Shown piece by piece: positions 23,089 to 34,100 of a stretch of DNA of 64,000 nt (the first letter of the stretch is position 1; each line of letters begins with the position of its first letter). Source of the stretch: Thermoanaerobaculum sp964488355 (GTDB lineage: Bacteria > Acidobacteriota > Thermoanaerobaculia > Thermoanaerobaculales > Thermoanaerobaculaceae); NCBI GenBank assembly GCA_964488355.1, contig CAZAUJ010000011.1, positions 1-64,000 of the forward strand, read 5' to 3'. The notes below the pieces were generated by a model. The model saw only the letters and a list, made by a program, of their open reading frames with translations, ran no database searches and was not told the DNA's origin. Made by a program: the position numbers and the translations under genes.

Positions 23089-25449
23089 CTAGCGCACGTA
23101 AACGGTGACGGGGGCGGAGCGCAGGGGCGTGGCGGGGATGGCTACCTGCAGCTGGTAGGTCCCCGGTTTGAGGGGAAAACGGACGGCGTAGGGGTAGGAA
23201 GCCAGCTGCCAAGGGCGACCGTCTACCAACCACAGCAGCTGCGGCACGGGCGGCTCCACGCTGGCCACCAGCTCCACGGTGGAAGCCTGAGGCGGCGCCT
23301 CGGGGTCGCGCAGAAAGCGGGTACCTGGCGCCGGGTACAAAACAGAGAGGCGCACGGGCGGGGCCAGGACGCTGGCCAGCTCCACCGGCGCGGCTTCTCC
23401 TTTTGCTGGCAAGGGGGGAGCCAGACCCGCTTCCGCGAGCCAGCGGGCGTAGCGCGCAGGAAGCAGCAGAAAGGGCCGCTTATCCCGGAAGGCGCGGGGC
23501 GTGTGGCGAGTCGCCAGCGTACCGGTGCGGTGGTCCACGTCCGCCACCCCGTGGGCACGGCAGGGGCCACCCAAGGTAGTTTCGGCTGGTAGGTAGGTGG
23601 TGAAGCTGCGGCTGCAAAGCTTTCCCGCCGGTTGGCCAGTGAAGGCGCAAAGGCGAACCGGCCGATAGCCTTCGGGTGGGGGGAAGGACCAATCGGCCAA
23701 GCCCTGACGCTCCTGAGGGGAAAGGCGCAGGAGCACCTTTTTGACCAGGGCGGCAGCAAAGCTGTAACCGGTGAGCTCCTCCTGCCGGCGCCAGTCGGCC
23801 CGGCCCACCCAGGCGCCCACCACAAAGCGCCGGGAATAGGCCACCGTCCAACCGTCCCGGCCGCCCGGGGAGGTGCCGGTTTTCACCGCTACCGGAAAGG
23901 GGAACTCGGTGGGGCCCAGGCGTGGGAAGACGGGCAACCGGGCCATGGGGTCGGAGAGGAACAGGCTCACCAGCCGGGTACTGGCCGGGCTGAGCACGGG
24001 GGTGCCCTGCACCCGCTGGCCGCGAAACCACACCAGGGGGGCGGCGTTTCCGTCCAGAGCCAGGGCGGTGTAGCCGGTCACCAGGTCGCGCAAGGTGACC
24101 GCCAGCCCGCCCACCGCCAAGCCCAAGCCGGTGGGCGAAGGGGGCGGGGTTTGGAGCACCTGCAGGCGGTGCAGGGTGTCCAGGAACGTGGCCTTACCCA
24201 GCCGCTGGAGCAGCAGGGCTGCCGGCACGTTGCGGGAGCAGGCCAGGGCCTGGGCGGGTAGCAGGGGCCCGAGGAAACGGCCGTCAGCGTTGGTGATGCC
24301 GTAGGCGGGTTGCAGGTCGTCCAGGATGGTAGCGGGGGTGATGAGCCCCTCATCCAAGGCGGCAGCGTAAAGGAAGGGCTTGAGGGTGCTGCCAGGCAAG
24401 CGCGGCAGCTGGCTGAAATCGTAGGCGCCGGCGCGCTGGTGGTCAAAAAAGCCGGTGGAGCCCACCACCGCCAGCACCTCGCGCGACGGGAGGGCGACCA
24501 CCAGCAAGGCACCGTTGGCTACCCCCAGCGGGTCCACTCCTCCCAGATGGGCGGCCAGCAGGTCTTGCAGCTCCTCGGTGAGCTCCAAATCCAGGGTGGT
24601 GGTGCGCAGGAATGGCCCCTCGTCGCCCTTCCGCCACCTCTGCTGCCATTGCCAAGCCAGCTGCAGTGTGGCCAGGGGGCGGTGCGGCTTGCGCGGCAGG
24701 CGCAGCTGGCGCAGCTGCAGCTTAGCCAGCTGCAGCTCCGCCTGGCTCAACAAGCCCTGACGGGCCAGACGCTCCAGCAGAAAAACCGCCCGTTGCAGCA
24801 ACCGCTGGTGCCCTTCCGGGCGGTAGGGGTTGAAGGTGGTGGGGGCCTTGGGGATGGCCACGAGGTAGGCAATTTCTGCCCAGCTGAGCTGCTCCACCGG
24901 TTTTCCCAGGTAGAGCTGGGAAGCAAGACCGATGCCGCGGATGCGGTTGCCGTAAGGGGCCCAGGTGAGGTAGTGAGCCAGCAAGGCCCGTCGCCCGTAG
25001 CGGGCGGTGAGCAGCCATGCGGTGAGGGCTTCCCGCGCTTTGGCCCAAAGGGTCCGCGGGGCAGGCCTTTGCATGCGGGCAATTTGCATGGCCAAGGTGG
25101 AGGCGCCGGAAACCCGCTGGCCGTGGCTCAGGTTCTGCCCCAGGGCCCGCAGCACCGCCCAGGGGTCCACCCCGGGGTGGTACCAAAAACGGCGGTCTTC
25201 CAAGGCAACGGTGGCCTGCACCACCCGCTGGGGCAAGGCCCCCAGCGGCCAGTAGCCCTGTTCCCCCAGGGGGCCCTCGCCCACCAGGGCCAGGAAGCGG
25301 CCGTAGCGGTCCTGGTACAGCACGGAGGGGCGGGGCTTGACCAAGGTGGCGTGCAACGCGGCTTGCAGAAACAAGAGCAAACCGGCGGTGAGGCCGCTGC
25401 CCAGGAGGGCACCGAGGCTGAAACCAAAAAGCTGGCGAAAAAACCTCAC
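23089..25449 (-). CDS. pbpC: Penicillin-binding protein 1C
   Basis: Bifunctional peptidoglycan synthase of 786 residues, anchored by one N-terminal membrane segment (about 7-31). The GT51 glycosyltransferase has the catalytic Glu84 in ALEDRRFW and GASTLAMQIAR. The transpeptidase carries the active-site Ser354 in STLK, then SRN and KTGTS. A C-terminal PBP1C domain of about 95 residues closes the protein. GTG 25449 overlaps the alpha-2-macroglobulin stop as GTGA, indicating translational coupling. This pairing is the classic bacterial arrangement in which the macroglobulin is thought to guard the periplasm when the wall is breached. Confidence 0.95.
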   Translation of the reverse strand: MRFFRQLFGFSLGALLGSGLTAGLLLFLQAALHATLVKPRPSVLYQDRYGRFLALVGEGPLGEQGYWPLGALPQRVVQATVALEDRRFWYHPGVDPWAVLRALGQNLSHGQRVSGASTLAMQIARMQRPAPRTLWAKAREALTAWLLTARYGRRALLAHYLTWAPYGNRIRGIGLASQLYLGKPVEQLSWAEIAYLVAIPKAPTTFNPYRPEGHQRLLQRAVFLLERLARQGLLSQAELQLAKLQLRQLRLPRKPHRPLATLQLAWQWQQRWRKGDEGPFLRTTTLDLELTEELQDLLAAHLGGVDPLGVANGALLVVALPSREVLAVVGSTGFFDHQRAGAYDFSQLPRLPGSTLKPFLYAAALDEGLITPATILDDLQPAYGITNADGRFLGPLLPAQALACSRNVPAALLLQRLGKATFLDTLHRLQVLQTPPPSPTGLGLAVGGLAVTLRDLVTGYTALALDGNAAPLVWFRGQRVQGTPVLSPASTRLVSLFLSDPMARLPVFPRLGPTEFPFPVAVKTGTSPGGRDGWTVAYSRRFVVGAWVGRADWRRQEELTGYSFAAALVKKVLLRLSPQERQGLADWSFPPPEGYRPVRLCAFTGQPAGKLCSRSFTTYLPAETTLGGPCRAHGVADVDHRTGTLATRHTPRAFRDKRPFLLLPARYARWLAEAGLAPPLPAKGEAAPVELASVLAPPVRLSVLYPAPGTRFLRDPEAPPQASTVELVASVEPPVPQLLWLVDGRPWQLASYPYAVRFPLKPGTYQLQVAIPATPLRSAPVTVYVR

Positions 25450-28400
25450 GGCTTTTCCGCGATTTCCACCACCGAGGCTGCCGACCATCCCCGCACACCC
25501 TGTTGGTACATGAGTTCCACCGTGGCTGCAGGCAGGTAGAAGCGGCCGCTAACCTGTGCGCGCGTGCGGAAGTAAAGGTGGTAGGTGCCTTTGGGTAGCC
25601 AGTCGTAAAAGAAGCTGGCCTGGTCGTCGCGAAAGTCCGTGAAAGTGGGCACCAAGGTGTTTTGCCCCTTGGGCTGAGCCTCAGGTGGGGCGGTGGCCAG
25701 CGCGGGGTTGAGGGGCTCCAGGCCCGCCGCCAAAGGCGCCACCACCGCCACGTAGGCCCGGTCTTCAGGGTTGACCAGCTCCAGGTGCTCCTCCACCACG
25801 TCACCCACCGAAAGGGCGAGGGGCGTTTGCGGCTCCACCGTAAGGCGCTGGCGCACGTTCCCCTCCTTGTCCATCACCAGCCACTGGCGCTGGAGCACGA
25901 AGCCAGCGCTGCCGGCGGGCGTGGGAACAGCCGGCAGGTAGCTGGTCTCCACGATCACCGGGAGGGGCTCGCCGAAGGTCAGGAGCAGCTTTGCCGCCTC
26001 ACCTCGGGTGGTGAGCCAGCGGGGCAAGGGATGTTCCCGGTCCAAGGTGAGGACCGTGGCCCCACCTGCCTGTTCCACCCGCACCTGGCGCACCGCCTCG
26101 TTGGGTGGCTCCCGCAGCACCTCGGCCAGCGCCAGGCAGGCGGCGGCGTTGGCGTTGGTGTTGCCCCAGCCATCCCCTTGCCCCAGCCGCACCAGCGCCT
26201 CCAGCAGCAGCGGCAGCTTGCTTTCCTTGGGTTTGGCGGCGTTCAAGGCCTGCAGCAGGGAGGCCATGACGCGCGTTTCCGTGGGGAAGATCATGGGCGA
26301 GGTGGGGTGGGCCACGCCTTGCAAGCCGCCGTACACCAACTGCCCTTGATAGCTGCGCACGAGGACCGCGTCCGCCAGCTCCCCCGCCAGCTGCTTGGCC
26401 AGAGCCTGGTCCAGCAAGCCGCCGCGGGCAAAGGCCAGCACCACCTGGCTCTTGCTTTCCAGGTCGAGAAACTGGGAGCGGCGGGCCAGCTCCACGGTGG
26501 AGCCCAAATCCAGCTGCCCGGCCTGAGCCAGGGCAATAAGGGCCCAGGAGCGGTCCCAGTGTTCCCGCGCCCGTTCCGGGCGCAGTTGCCCGCGCAGCAC
26601 CCGCTGCAGGGCTTCCACCAGCTGTTGTTTGAGCTGACCCGACACGGCAAAGCCAGCCTTTTCCGCTTGCAGCAGGAACTGTAAGCTCCAAGCGGTGAGG
26701 AACACGTTGCCTTGGCTTTGCGGCCAGAAGGCCACCAGGTGATCCTGGTCCAATACCCGTGGCAGCCAGGCCAGGGTGTCCTCTACCGCTGCCTCCAGGC
26801 CGCGACGGCCTCCCAACTGCAGGGTATCCAGCAGGGTCTTGTGGGCGAGGAAGCTGCGGGCTCGGGCGAGGCGCTGCTCGGTGCAGCCGTAGGGGTACTC
26901 GTGCAGGAAGCTGAGGGCAGCCACCACCTTGGCCACCGCCGGGTGCGCCGCCAGCACCACCTGCCGGCGAATGGTGCCCGGCTTGGCCTCGGGCGGAACC
27001 GGTGGCAGCTCCAAGGGTGCCTCGGGCGAGAGGGTGAGGACCTCGCGGCGGAAGTGGGTCTGGTAAGGCAGCCGCAGGGGCAGGGAGACCTCCAGAGCGT
27101 CGCGCGCACCGTCCGCCAGCCGCTCCACCTGGCCGCGCACGGTCACCTGGGAGGGCACGCTACCGGTGGCATCGGGGGAAAGCTCCGGTACCTGCGCCGC
27201 CACCTTTAGCGAGGCCGGACGCGTGGTGGCCAGGGTCAGGTTCTGCTCGCTGGTCACGCCCAACAGTGGCGAGGTGAGCTTGGCCTTGGCGGGGCCCCCA
27301 CTGCCCTCCACCACCCGAGCCAAAAGCCCCAGCTCCAAGCGGTCCCCGAACCGCAAGAAGCGGGGCAACACCAGCTGGGCCACCAGCGGGCGACGCACCT
27401 CCACCCGGGAGGTGGCGTAGCCGAAGCGTTCGGGCCCGGAGACCGCCTTGGCGCGCACGGCAAAGACGGTGAGGTTGTCCGGCAGGGGTATCTCCACCTC
27501 CGCCACCCCCGAGGGCCCCACCTCCAGCGAGGGGTTGTAGTAGGGCACGGACTGGAAGCGTCGGCGGACGGTGTTGCGCTCCACCAGCTCCTCTTCTCCC
27601 GGGCCCTGCTCGCCCCCCGGCAGCTCCACCAGGGGCAGCAAGCCAAACAGCAGGTTGCGGGTATCGCGCAAGACCGTGCGCGGGCGATGCTCCTGGAGGA
27701 AGCTGGGCAGGGGATCCAGGGGTTGTTCCTTGCCCAGGGACAAAACCGCCAAGTCCACCAGCCAGAGGGTCACTTCGCCGGCCAAGGGTTGCTGTTTTTC
27801 GTCGCGCAGACGCACGGTGAGCTTGAGCTTGTCCCCGGGCTGAGCCTTGCTGGCATGTTCCAAGGTGACGAACACGCGCTTGTCCAGCGGCTCCACCACC
27901 AGCGAGGCGCTAGCGGCTGCCGTGGCCGGTTTGCCCAAATCCACCGCCGAGCCGGGTAAGGGCTCCACCCCCGACACGCGGCCACGCATCAGCAGGCAGT
28001 GCACCGGTATTGACGGGGCAAAACTGCCCTCCACTGGCACCTGGAAGCTGCCCTTGCCCCCCTCCACCCGCACCCACTGGTAGCGGTTGCCCGTGGGTGC
28101 CTCCACCACCACCAGGCCCCAGGCTTTCTGGTAGGGGCTTTCCAGCAGGAACTCGGCCATCTCCCCGGGGGCAAACTTGGGTTTGGTCGCTACCAAGCGG
28201 AAGGTCTTGCTCTCCTTGCGTGGCCAGGAAACCGCCGCCTCGCCATCAGCGAAGAAGTCCACCCCCACCCGCTGGCTGCGCCCCAAGCGGTCGCGGCTTT
28301 CCACCTCCACCAGGTACACTCCCGCTTCCCGCAGGGAAAAGCGCAGGGTCACGGGCTTGTCTTCGCTCACCAGCGCGCGCTCTTCCACCAGCTCGTCCAC

Positions 28401-31130
28401 CACGCTGGTCAGGTACTTGGGCGCGTCCAGGGTGAAGTCGGAAGCCTGCAGCACCGAATGCCAGCTGCGCTTTTTGAGGCGCACGGTGAGGCTCTGCCCA
28501 GCTAGTGCCTGGCCTTGCCCGTCCACCGCCAGCACCTGCGCTTCCACCTCCTTGCCCGCCGGCAGGTAGCGGGGCACCTTCAGGCCTAGGACGAAGGGAG
28601 GCAGGGCCCGCACCCGCCGGGTGGTGGTTACCGTTTGGTCATCCGTCCCCACCACCGTGGCCTCCACCAGGTACAGCCGGGGCTGCAAGCTTTCCTCCGC
28701 CGCGGGGTTAAGGGTGAGGGAAGCAGCCCCCTGGTCGTCGGTGACTGTTTCTACCACCTGCGCCGGTTGGGTGCGGAAGCGCACCCCCTCGCCGTAGCGG
28801 GCATCGGAGGAAAAGGCGAAGCCTTCCCACGCGGGGGCTTGCCAGTGCTCGGGGAACTGACTGACACGAAAGCGCACCGGCTGGCCCGCCGCCTTGCCAC
28901 CGGCGTAGTAGGTGGCCACCAGCTTGACCTCAAACGGGCGGTCCAGGGGCACCGCCTCGGGAGCGGTGAGCTCCACCTCAAAATCCGGGACGCGGTACGC
29001 CTCGATGCGAAAGCTGGTGCTGGCCAACCGGTTGCCCTTGGCATCCTCCACCCAAGCATCAAAGGCACCGGTCGGCAGGTTTTCCTCGCGGATTTGGTGG
29101 TAGAAGCTGCCGTAGGGCGTGAGGGTGAGGGGGAAGCGGAGGCGCCGCCCCCCAGGGGCAGCCACCACCAGCGTTACCGGCTCGGAAGTCAGCGCCAGCC
29201 GGCCTTTGTTCCACAGGCGCACGTAGCCTTTAAGGTGCACCTCCTCCTCCGGGCGGTACACTGGCCGCTCGGGGAACAGGTGCGCCAGGGTGGCAGGCGG
29301 CGCCCCGGTGCTCAAGGCACGACTGAGGCTCCACTGCAGCCAGGTTTCAGAGGAATCGGTCCAGCGACCGGCGAAGTACAGCTGCGGCGGGCGCTGGCAG
29401 TCCAGCACCAGCTGGTCGGTTTCCTTGCGCAAAAGGATGCGGCGAGGCTGGGCCACCGCGACGCTGCCGGAAGGGCAACGAGCAGCCAGGGAAAACTGGG
29501 GGACAAAAAGGCCGTCGTTGCCGGTCTTACCTGCCATCAGCGTCTGCCAACGCCCACATAGCTCGCCCTCCACCTCCACCTGCACTTGGGCAAGGGGCTC
29601 GCCCGAGGCGAGGGAGCTGATGGCAAACAAAAGCTCCCCGTCCCGCTCGGCGGTGGTCAGGCTCAGGTCGCTCACCTGCACCTGCATCCACTGGCGGGTG
29701 GTGGTCTGCGGGCGGCGCAAGCCCACCAAGAACATGCCCGAAGGGTTGTCCTGCCCGGTGGCCCGCCGCAGGAGCGGGGCCAAGTCCAAGCCGAAACGGG
29801 CTTTCTTGGTGCCGGAAAGGGGCAAGGAAACCATGTGGCGCGGGGCCACCGCGGGCAGGCTGCGCAGCACTTCCCGCAGCTCGTGGCTGGCCATGGGTTG
29901 CTCGCTGAGAGAGGCCTGCCCTCCCGGCGGCGCTGGTTTGTCCCCCTCCTCCACGCTCAAGGGACTGGAGGGGAAGGCCCAGAAGGGGCCCTTTCGCCCG
30001 TCCACGGGCAGCAAGGTAACCTCCACCACCTCCTCCCCTTGACCGGCCACCGGGACCATCCGCGGGCCAAAGCGCTCGGCAAAGCCAAAACCCTGGGCCA
30101 GGCTCAAGCGTTTGGGAGCTTCGGGGAAGGCCAGGTAGACCACGCTGGGCTTTTCCATCGCCAGGGGCTTGCCCTGACGAGAGCGCAAGGGTGCGGGGGT
30201 GAGGTCCAGGCGGTAGGTGGTTTCGGGAGCGAAGCTGCCGCGGATGATGAGCTCCCGCCCGAAATCCTCAAAGGTCCAGTCGGGCACCGCGGGTGTGAGG
30301 CGCACCAGGTTGCGCACATCCAGCAGGGACGGTGGCTGCAAATCGCGGGAAAAGATCAGGGCCAAGCTGTCGCCCAAGGCACAGGGCAGGGCATCGCTGG
30401 GGCGGGTACGGAGGCCGGAAGGCGGGATGGTAAGCTGGCGGTCCCCGCAGCGCACACCGGTGAGCAGAAAGGCCTCGGCGGTGGCAAAGCGCCAAGAATG
30501 CCAGACCACGTCTTGGCCGCCGGCGGGCAGCACCAGCTCTACCGTCACCTGGCTGGCGGGGGGCAGGGGGTTTGGAAAGCGGAAAAGGTAGGTGGACCTC
30601 CTACCCGGCCCGCTTTCTAAGGTTTTTTGCTCCAGCTCGCGACCGGAAAAGCGCCGCGCGCGAGCCTTTTCCCCCTGTGGGGTGATGGTCACCCGCACCG
30701 CCTCCGCCAGGCCTTGCGGGTTCACCGGCTGGCTAAAGGAGAGGGAGAACTCGGCCACCTCCTCCACCTCCGCGCCCGCGCCGGGCTCCACCCTCTCGGG
30801 CGGGTCGGGAACGGCCACCAGGGTCTGGCTACCCCAGGGGGTGGTGAGCTGGTATTGAGCAAAGGCACGCCAGGGGAGGGAGGGGCGGAACTGCAGGGTG
30901 CGCGGGTTGAGCCAAAGGTAGGCCCCAGGTGTGGGCGGGCTCACGCGCAGGAAGCGCTCACCGTCCAGCGCCACCCCGCCCGCCGGCCCCAGGTCCTGGT
31001 TGAAAAAGATAGTCACCGGGTCCCACAGGTGAAGAAAGCCTTCGGGCATGACCTGTCCCGAAGACGGCAGGTCGGCGGCCCACGCATTGACCGTCACCGC
31101 AAGGCCGAGACAAAGGGCGCGGACGCTCAT
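25446..31130 (-). CDS. Bacterial alpha-2-macroglobulin with thioester
   Basis: A 1894-residue periplasmic protease-trap protein. A cleavable signal peptide ends near NAWA. Macroglobulin (MG) beta-domains follow, including YRPEEEVHLKGYVRLW near residue 640. The thioester motif GCTEQ has its Cys at about residue 1416, followed by the helical thioester domain (roughly 1400-1690) and a C-terminal beta domain. Bacterial homologues entrap proteases after bait cleavage. Unlike E. coli YfhM, no lipobox cysteine follows the signal peptide, so the protein should be soluble or otherwise tethered. ATG 31130 overlaps the preceding stop (ATGA). Confidence 0.95.
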   Translation of the reverse strand: MSVRALCLGLAVTVNAWAADLPSSGQVMPEGFLHLWDPVTIFFNQDLGPAGGVALDGERFLRVSPPTPGAYLWLNPRTLQFRPSLPWRAFAQYQLTTPWGSQTLVAVPDPPERVEPGAGAEVEEVAEFSLSFSQPVNPQGLAEAVRVTITPQGEKARARRFSGRELEQKTLESGPGRRSTYLFRFPNPLPPASQVTVELVLPAGGQDVVWHSWRFATAEAFLLTGVRCGDRQLTIPPSGLRTRPSDALPCALGDSLALIFSRDLQPPSLLDVRNLVRLTPAVPDWTFEDFGRELIIRGSFAPETTYRLDLTPAPLRSRQGKPLAMEKPSVVYLAFPEAPKRLSLAQGFGFAERFGPRMVPVAGQGEEVVEVTLLPVDGRKGPFWAFPSSPLSVEEGDKPAPPGGQASLSEQPMASHELREVLRSLPAVAPRHMVSLPLSGTKKARFGLDLAPLLRRATGQDNPSGMFLVGLRRPQTTTRQWMQVQVSDLSLTTAERDGELLFAISSLASGEPLAQVQVEVEGELCGRWQTLMAGKTGNDGLFVPQFSLAARCPSGSVAVAQPRRILLRKETDQLVLDCQRPPQLYFAGRWTDSSETWLQWSLSRALSTGAPPATLAHLFPERPVYRPEEEVHLKGYVRLWNKGRLALTSEPVTLVVAAPGGRRLRFPLTLTPYGSFYHQIREENLPTGAFDAWVEDAKGNRLASTSFRIEAYRVPDFEVELTAPEAVPLDRPFEVKLVATYYAGGKAAGQPVRFRVSQFPEHWQAPAWEGFAFSSDARYGEGVRFRTQPAQVVETVTDDQGAASLTLNPAAEESLQPRLYLVEATVVGTDDQTVTTTRRVRALPPFVLGLKVPRYLPAGKEVEAQVLAVDGQGQALAGQSLTVRLKKRSWHSVLQASDFTLDAPKYLTSVVDELVEERALVSEDKPVTLRFSLREAGVYLVEVESRDRLGRSQRVGVDFFADGEAAVSWPRKESKTFRLVATKPKFAPGEMAEFLLESPYQKAWGLVVVEAPTGNRYQWVRVEGGKGSFQVPVEGSFAPSIPVHCLLMRGRVSGVEPLPGSAVDLGKPATAAASASLVVEPLDKRVFVTLEHASKAQPGDKLKLTVRLRDEKQQPLAGEVTLWLVDLAVLSLGKEQPLDPLPSFLQEHRPRTVLRDTRNLLFGLLPLVELPGGEQGPGEEELVERNTVRRRFQSVPYYNPSLEVGPSGVAEVEIPLPDNLTVFAVRAKAVSGPERFGYATSRVEVRRPLVAQLVLPRFLRFGDRLELGLLARVVEGSGGPAKAKLTSPLLGVTSEQNLTLATTRPASLKVAAQVPELSPDATGSVPSQVTVRGQVERLADGARDALEVSLPLRLPYQTHFRREVLTLSPEAPLELPPVPPEAKPGTIRRQVVLAAHPAVAKVVAALSFLHEYPYGCTEQRLARARSFLAHKTLLDTLQLGGRRGLEAAVEDTLAWLPRVLDQDHLVAFWPQSQGNVFLTAWSLQFLLQAEKAGFAVSGQLKQQLVEALQRVLRGQLRPERAREHWDRSWALIALAQAGQLDLGSTVELARRSQFLDLESKSQVVLAFARGGLLDQALAKQLAGELADAVLVRSYQGQLVYGGLQGVAHPTSPMIFPTETRVMASLLQALNAAKPKESKLPLLLEALVRLGQGDGWGNTNANAAACLALAEVLREPPNEAVRQVRVEQAGGATVLTLDREHPLPRWLTTRGEAAKLLLTFGEPLPVIVETSYLPAVPTPAGSAGFVLQRQWLVMDKEGNVRQRLTVEPQTPLALSVGDVVEEHLELVNPEDRAYVAVVAPLAAGLEPLNPALATAPPEAQPKGQNTLVPTFTDFRDDQASFFYDWLPKGTYHLYFRTRAQVSGRFYLPAATVELMYQQGVRGWSAASVVEIAEKP

Positions 31131-34100
31131 GGCTCCCCCTCCTCGTCTTCTTCTACCGATTCATCTTCATCGCCTTCAGACCAGGATGGCTCCTGTTGGC
31201 TTTCCTCTTGCTCCCAAGGCAAGCGGGGCAAAGCTTGCGGCGGCGCGGGCGGGGGCGGGCAGCTGGGCACCAAGCCCAGCGCCAGCTGCGGGTAGCAGCG
31301 CACCAGCTCTTCCGGTGGCGAGGTGGGTGGGTTGGTGAGGCCAAGAACCACCACCGCCGCCCACATGGGCTCACCTTCTGCGGGCGCGGTGACGGAAAGC
31401 AGGTGTGAGCCCTCCAAAAGCTCGCGCATGAGCACCGGCCCCTGGCCCAGCGTCTCGCCGGAAGGGCTGCGCAGCAGCACCTGACAGAGGTCCGGTTGGC
31501 AGCGCACGCCGATCCCTAGCTCCCGTCGAGCGGCCAGGCGCAGCTGGAAAAAGCGAGTCTCGCCAGGGGCCACCAGCAGGGGTGGGTTTACCCCCTCTTT
31601 TAACAGCGGAGCCGGGGTGCTCCACAGCTCCACCGGCTGACAGGAGGCGACCAGGCAGCGCAAAGCCAAGACCGCCTCCCCCGGCCCCAGCGGTGCCACC
31701 CAGCTGCCACCGAAGGGCAAGACCTGCTCCACGCTCGCCTGTCCTTCCGACCACAGGCGCACCGACACTGGCGAGCGGGCGGTAACATTGAGAGCTCGCC
31801 ACTCGCCCGCCGCCAGCCGCACCGCCCGCTCGCCGGCCAGCGGGATCTGCGCCGGCAGCGTCAGGGTTTCGCGCGCTTCGGGCTTCTTGCCCGCGACACC
31901 AGTCGAAAGCCACAGCGCCAGGGGCTCCTCTCCCTGGAGCAGCAGAAGCTCTCCGCCGCTGGGCGGGACCTCCAGTACCGGACCTTCCCGCACCTCCCCG
32001 GTGGGCAACAGCAGCAGGGGTGGGGCGGCTGCCTGCCAGACAGAAAGGCGGCGCGCCGTGGGGAAGGGTGCCAGGGCCCAACGCAGCCAGCCGCCGCCGG
32101 TAGCGGGCAGGTGCCAGAAGCCCTCGGTCAGAGCTGGCCTTTCGCCGCTGGCCCCGGGGAACAACAGGCCCAAAAGCTGGGTCAGCCAGCCGCTTTCCTT
32201 TTGCGTGGCGACCCGTAACCCCACCGGACCGCCGTCGCCCAGGCTCCAGAAGGTCACATGCGAACCAACGGCCGTCTGCTCCTCCGCACGGGGCTGCTCG
32301 GCCGCCACGGAAAGGATGCTGCCTTTGGAACCCTCCACCAGCGCCACGGTGTGCTGGCCCAAGAGCAGCCGCAAAAGCTGCGGCGCGGGTGGCAAGCTGA
32401 CGCGCACCCCCTCGCCCGGTGGCAAAACGTAGGACAGCTGGCCGGCCATCAGCGGCGCCTCCCGCGGTGGTGGCAGGGGCACCAGGGAAAGCTCCACGCT
32501 CACCTCCTGCTCGCCCCGCGCTCGCCAGCACCAGGCGCGCTGGGCGGTGGCGGCAAAGCCGGCGCTGGTGAGGCCATCCACCGTCCAGGGGTTTTCCCTG
32601 GGCTTTTCGCCCAAGCTCACCCCCACCGGCTCCGGGAAGGCGCGGGCCAACACCAAAGCCGGACCGCCTGCTCCCGTGACCTGCACCGGCACGGGCCCGC
32701 CCTCGCGCAAGCTGAAACGTAGGGGGTTTTTGGGCGTAAGTACGGCCGGCTCCACACTTACCGCGGGCTCCTGGGAAAGGAGTAGCAGCTCCTGCCCGCT
32801 GGCCGCCAACAGCTCTTCGCCCACCGGCTTGGGCGCTCCGGCGGTGCCAGTGACGCTGAACAGCCTGTGCCCGCGCAGGCTCACCAAAGCTCCCCCCGGC
32901 AAGGCCAGGCGCCCCGCAAACCAGCCGGTCCCAGCCAAGGAAGTCAGGGCCCAGGGGGACATGGGGGCGAGGGTGGTGGGCGGTAAGGGGCCGGCAAAGG
33001 CCGTGAGCTTGGCGTGGGCAGGCTCCTGGTTTAGGGAAAACACCAGCAGGGCGAGAGGTGCGCCCGCAGCCACGCGCCCCGCCAGCATGGGTTGCCGGCC
33101 CTGGGAAAAGGCCAGGATTTGCCCTTCGCTGCCCACCAGCGCCAGGCCGAGGGCGTGGGTGCTTTCCCCTTGGAGAAAGAGGAAATCCGCACCGGCAGGT
33201 ACATCCAAGGGGATGCGCACCAGCTGGCTGGACAGGGCCAGCTCGTGCGGGCCCTGCGGTACCCAGGGCGGAAGCCGCTCTTCCTGCCGAGAGGCCATCA
33301 CCACCCGGGTCTCGCCCCACTGCTCCCCCACCCGCTCCACCTGCAGGGTGTAGCGGCCGGGAGGCAAGGGCAGGGCCAAGTAGAAATCCCAGGAATCGGG
33401 CCCGTCGTCGTTGCTGGCCAAAAGCTTGCCGGAAGCGTCAAACACCAGGGCCCGCACGTCCACCTCGCCGTCGGAGTACAGCTCGGTGATGGGACTTTCC
33501 CCCACGGACAGGGTCAGCCGACCGGAGGTGAGCGTGCGGGAGCTGCCCGCCACCAGCTCTTCCGTTTCTACCCGCAGCGTGTAGGGGAGCTGGTTGTTCA
33601 CCGTGCTGCTGGTCAGTGCCAGCTCCCAGGTCCCGGCGGGTAGTTGGTCACAGGTGCATTGGTCGGCGCTAACGCGAATCGGCGGCCGGGAGGGGTCCTG
33701 CAAAAGGCGCAGGCTGCCTTCCATCCCCTCGCTCAGGCGGATGTGCACCCGCGCGGGCGCGGGCAAGGAAAAGCGGAAGAGATCGGGCACGCGCGGCTCG
33801 CCGTCCTGCGGCTCGTGCCACACGTGCCGCACGGCGGTGCCCAGCTCCAGCGGGTGGGGCCCGTGGCCCACCAAAGCGCGCTCGGTTTCCCGTTCCCGCA
33901 CCGCCACCTTCACCCTGCGCTCCTGGCCCTCGGGGAGGAGCAGCAAGCGGTAGCGGCCTGGGGTGAGGTTTGCCTGGAAGTTGCACGGGGCATCGGGTTG
34001 GCCCACGGGGAAGCCTTGCTCGTCCTCCAAACGACAGCGAACCAGCCCCCCCAACCGCCGGGCGGTTACCCCGTAGGTCCCAGGTTTTTTCACCGGCAAG

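Noticed and set aside
31371..33320. 649-codon open frame in another minus-strand frame
   Set aside because: It lies inside the giant exported protein and is an Ala/Gly/Arg-rich artefact of high GC at third positions.
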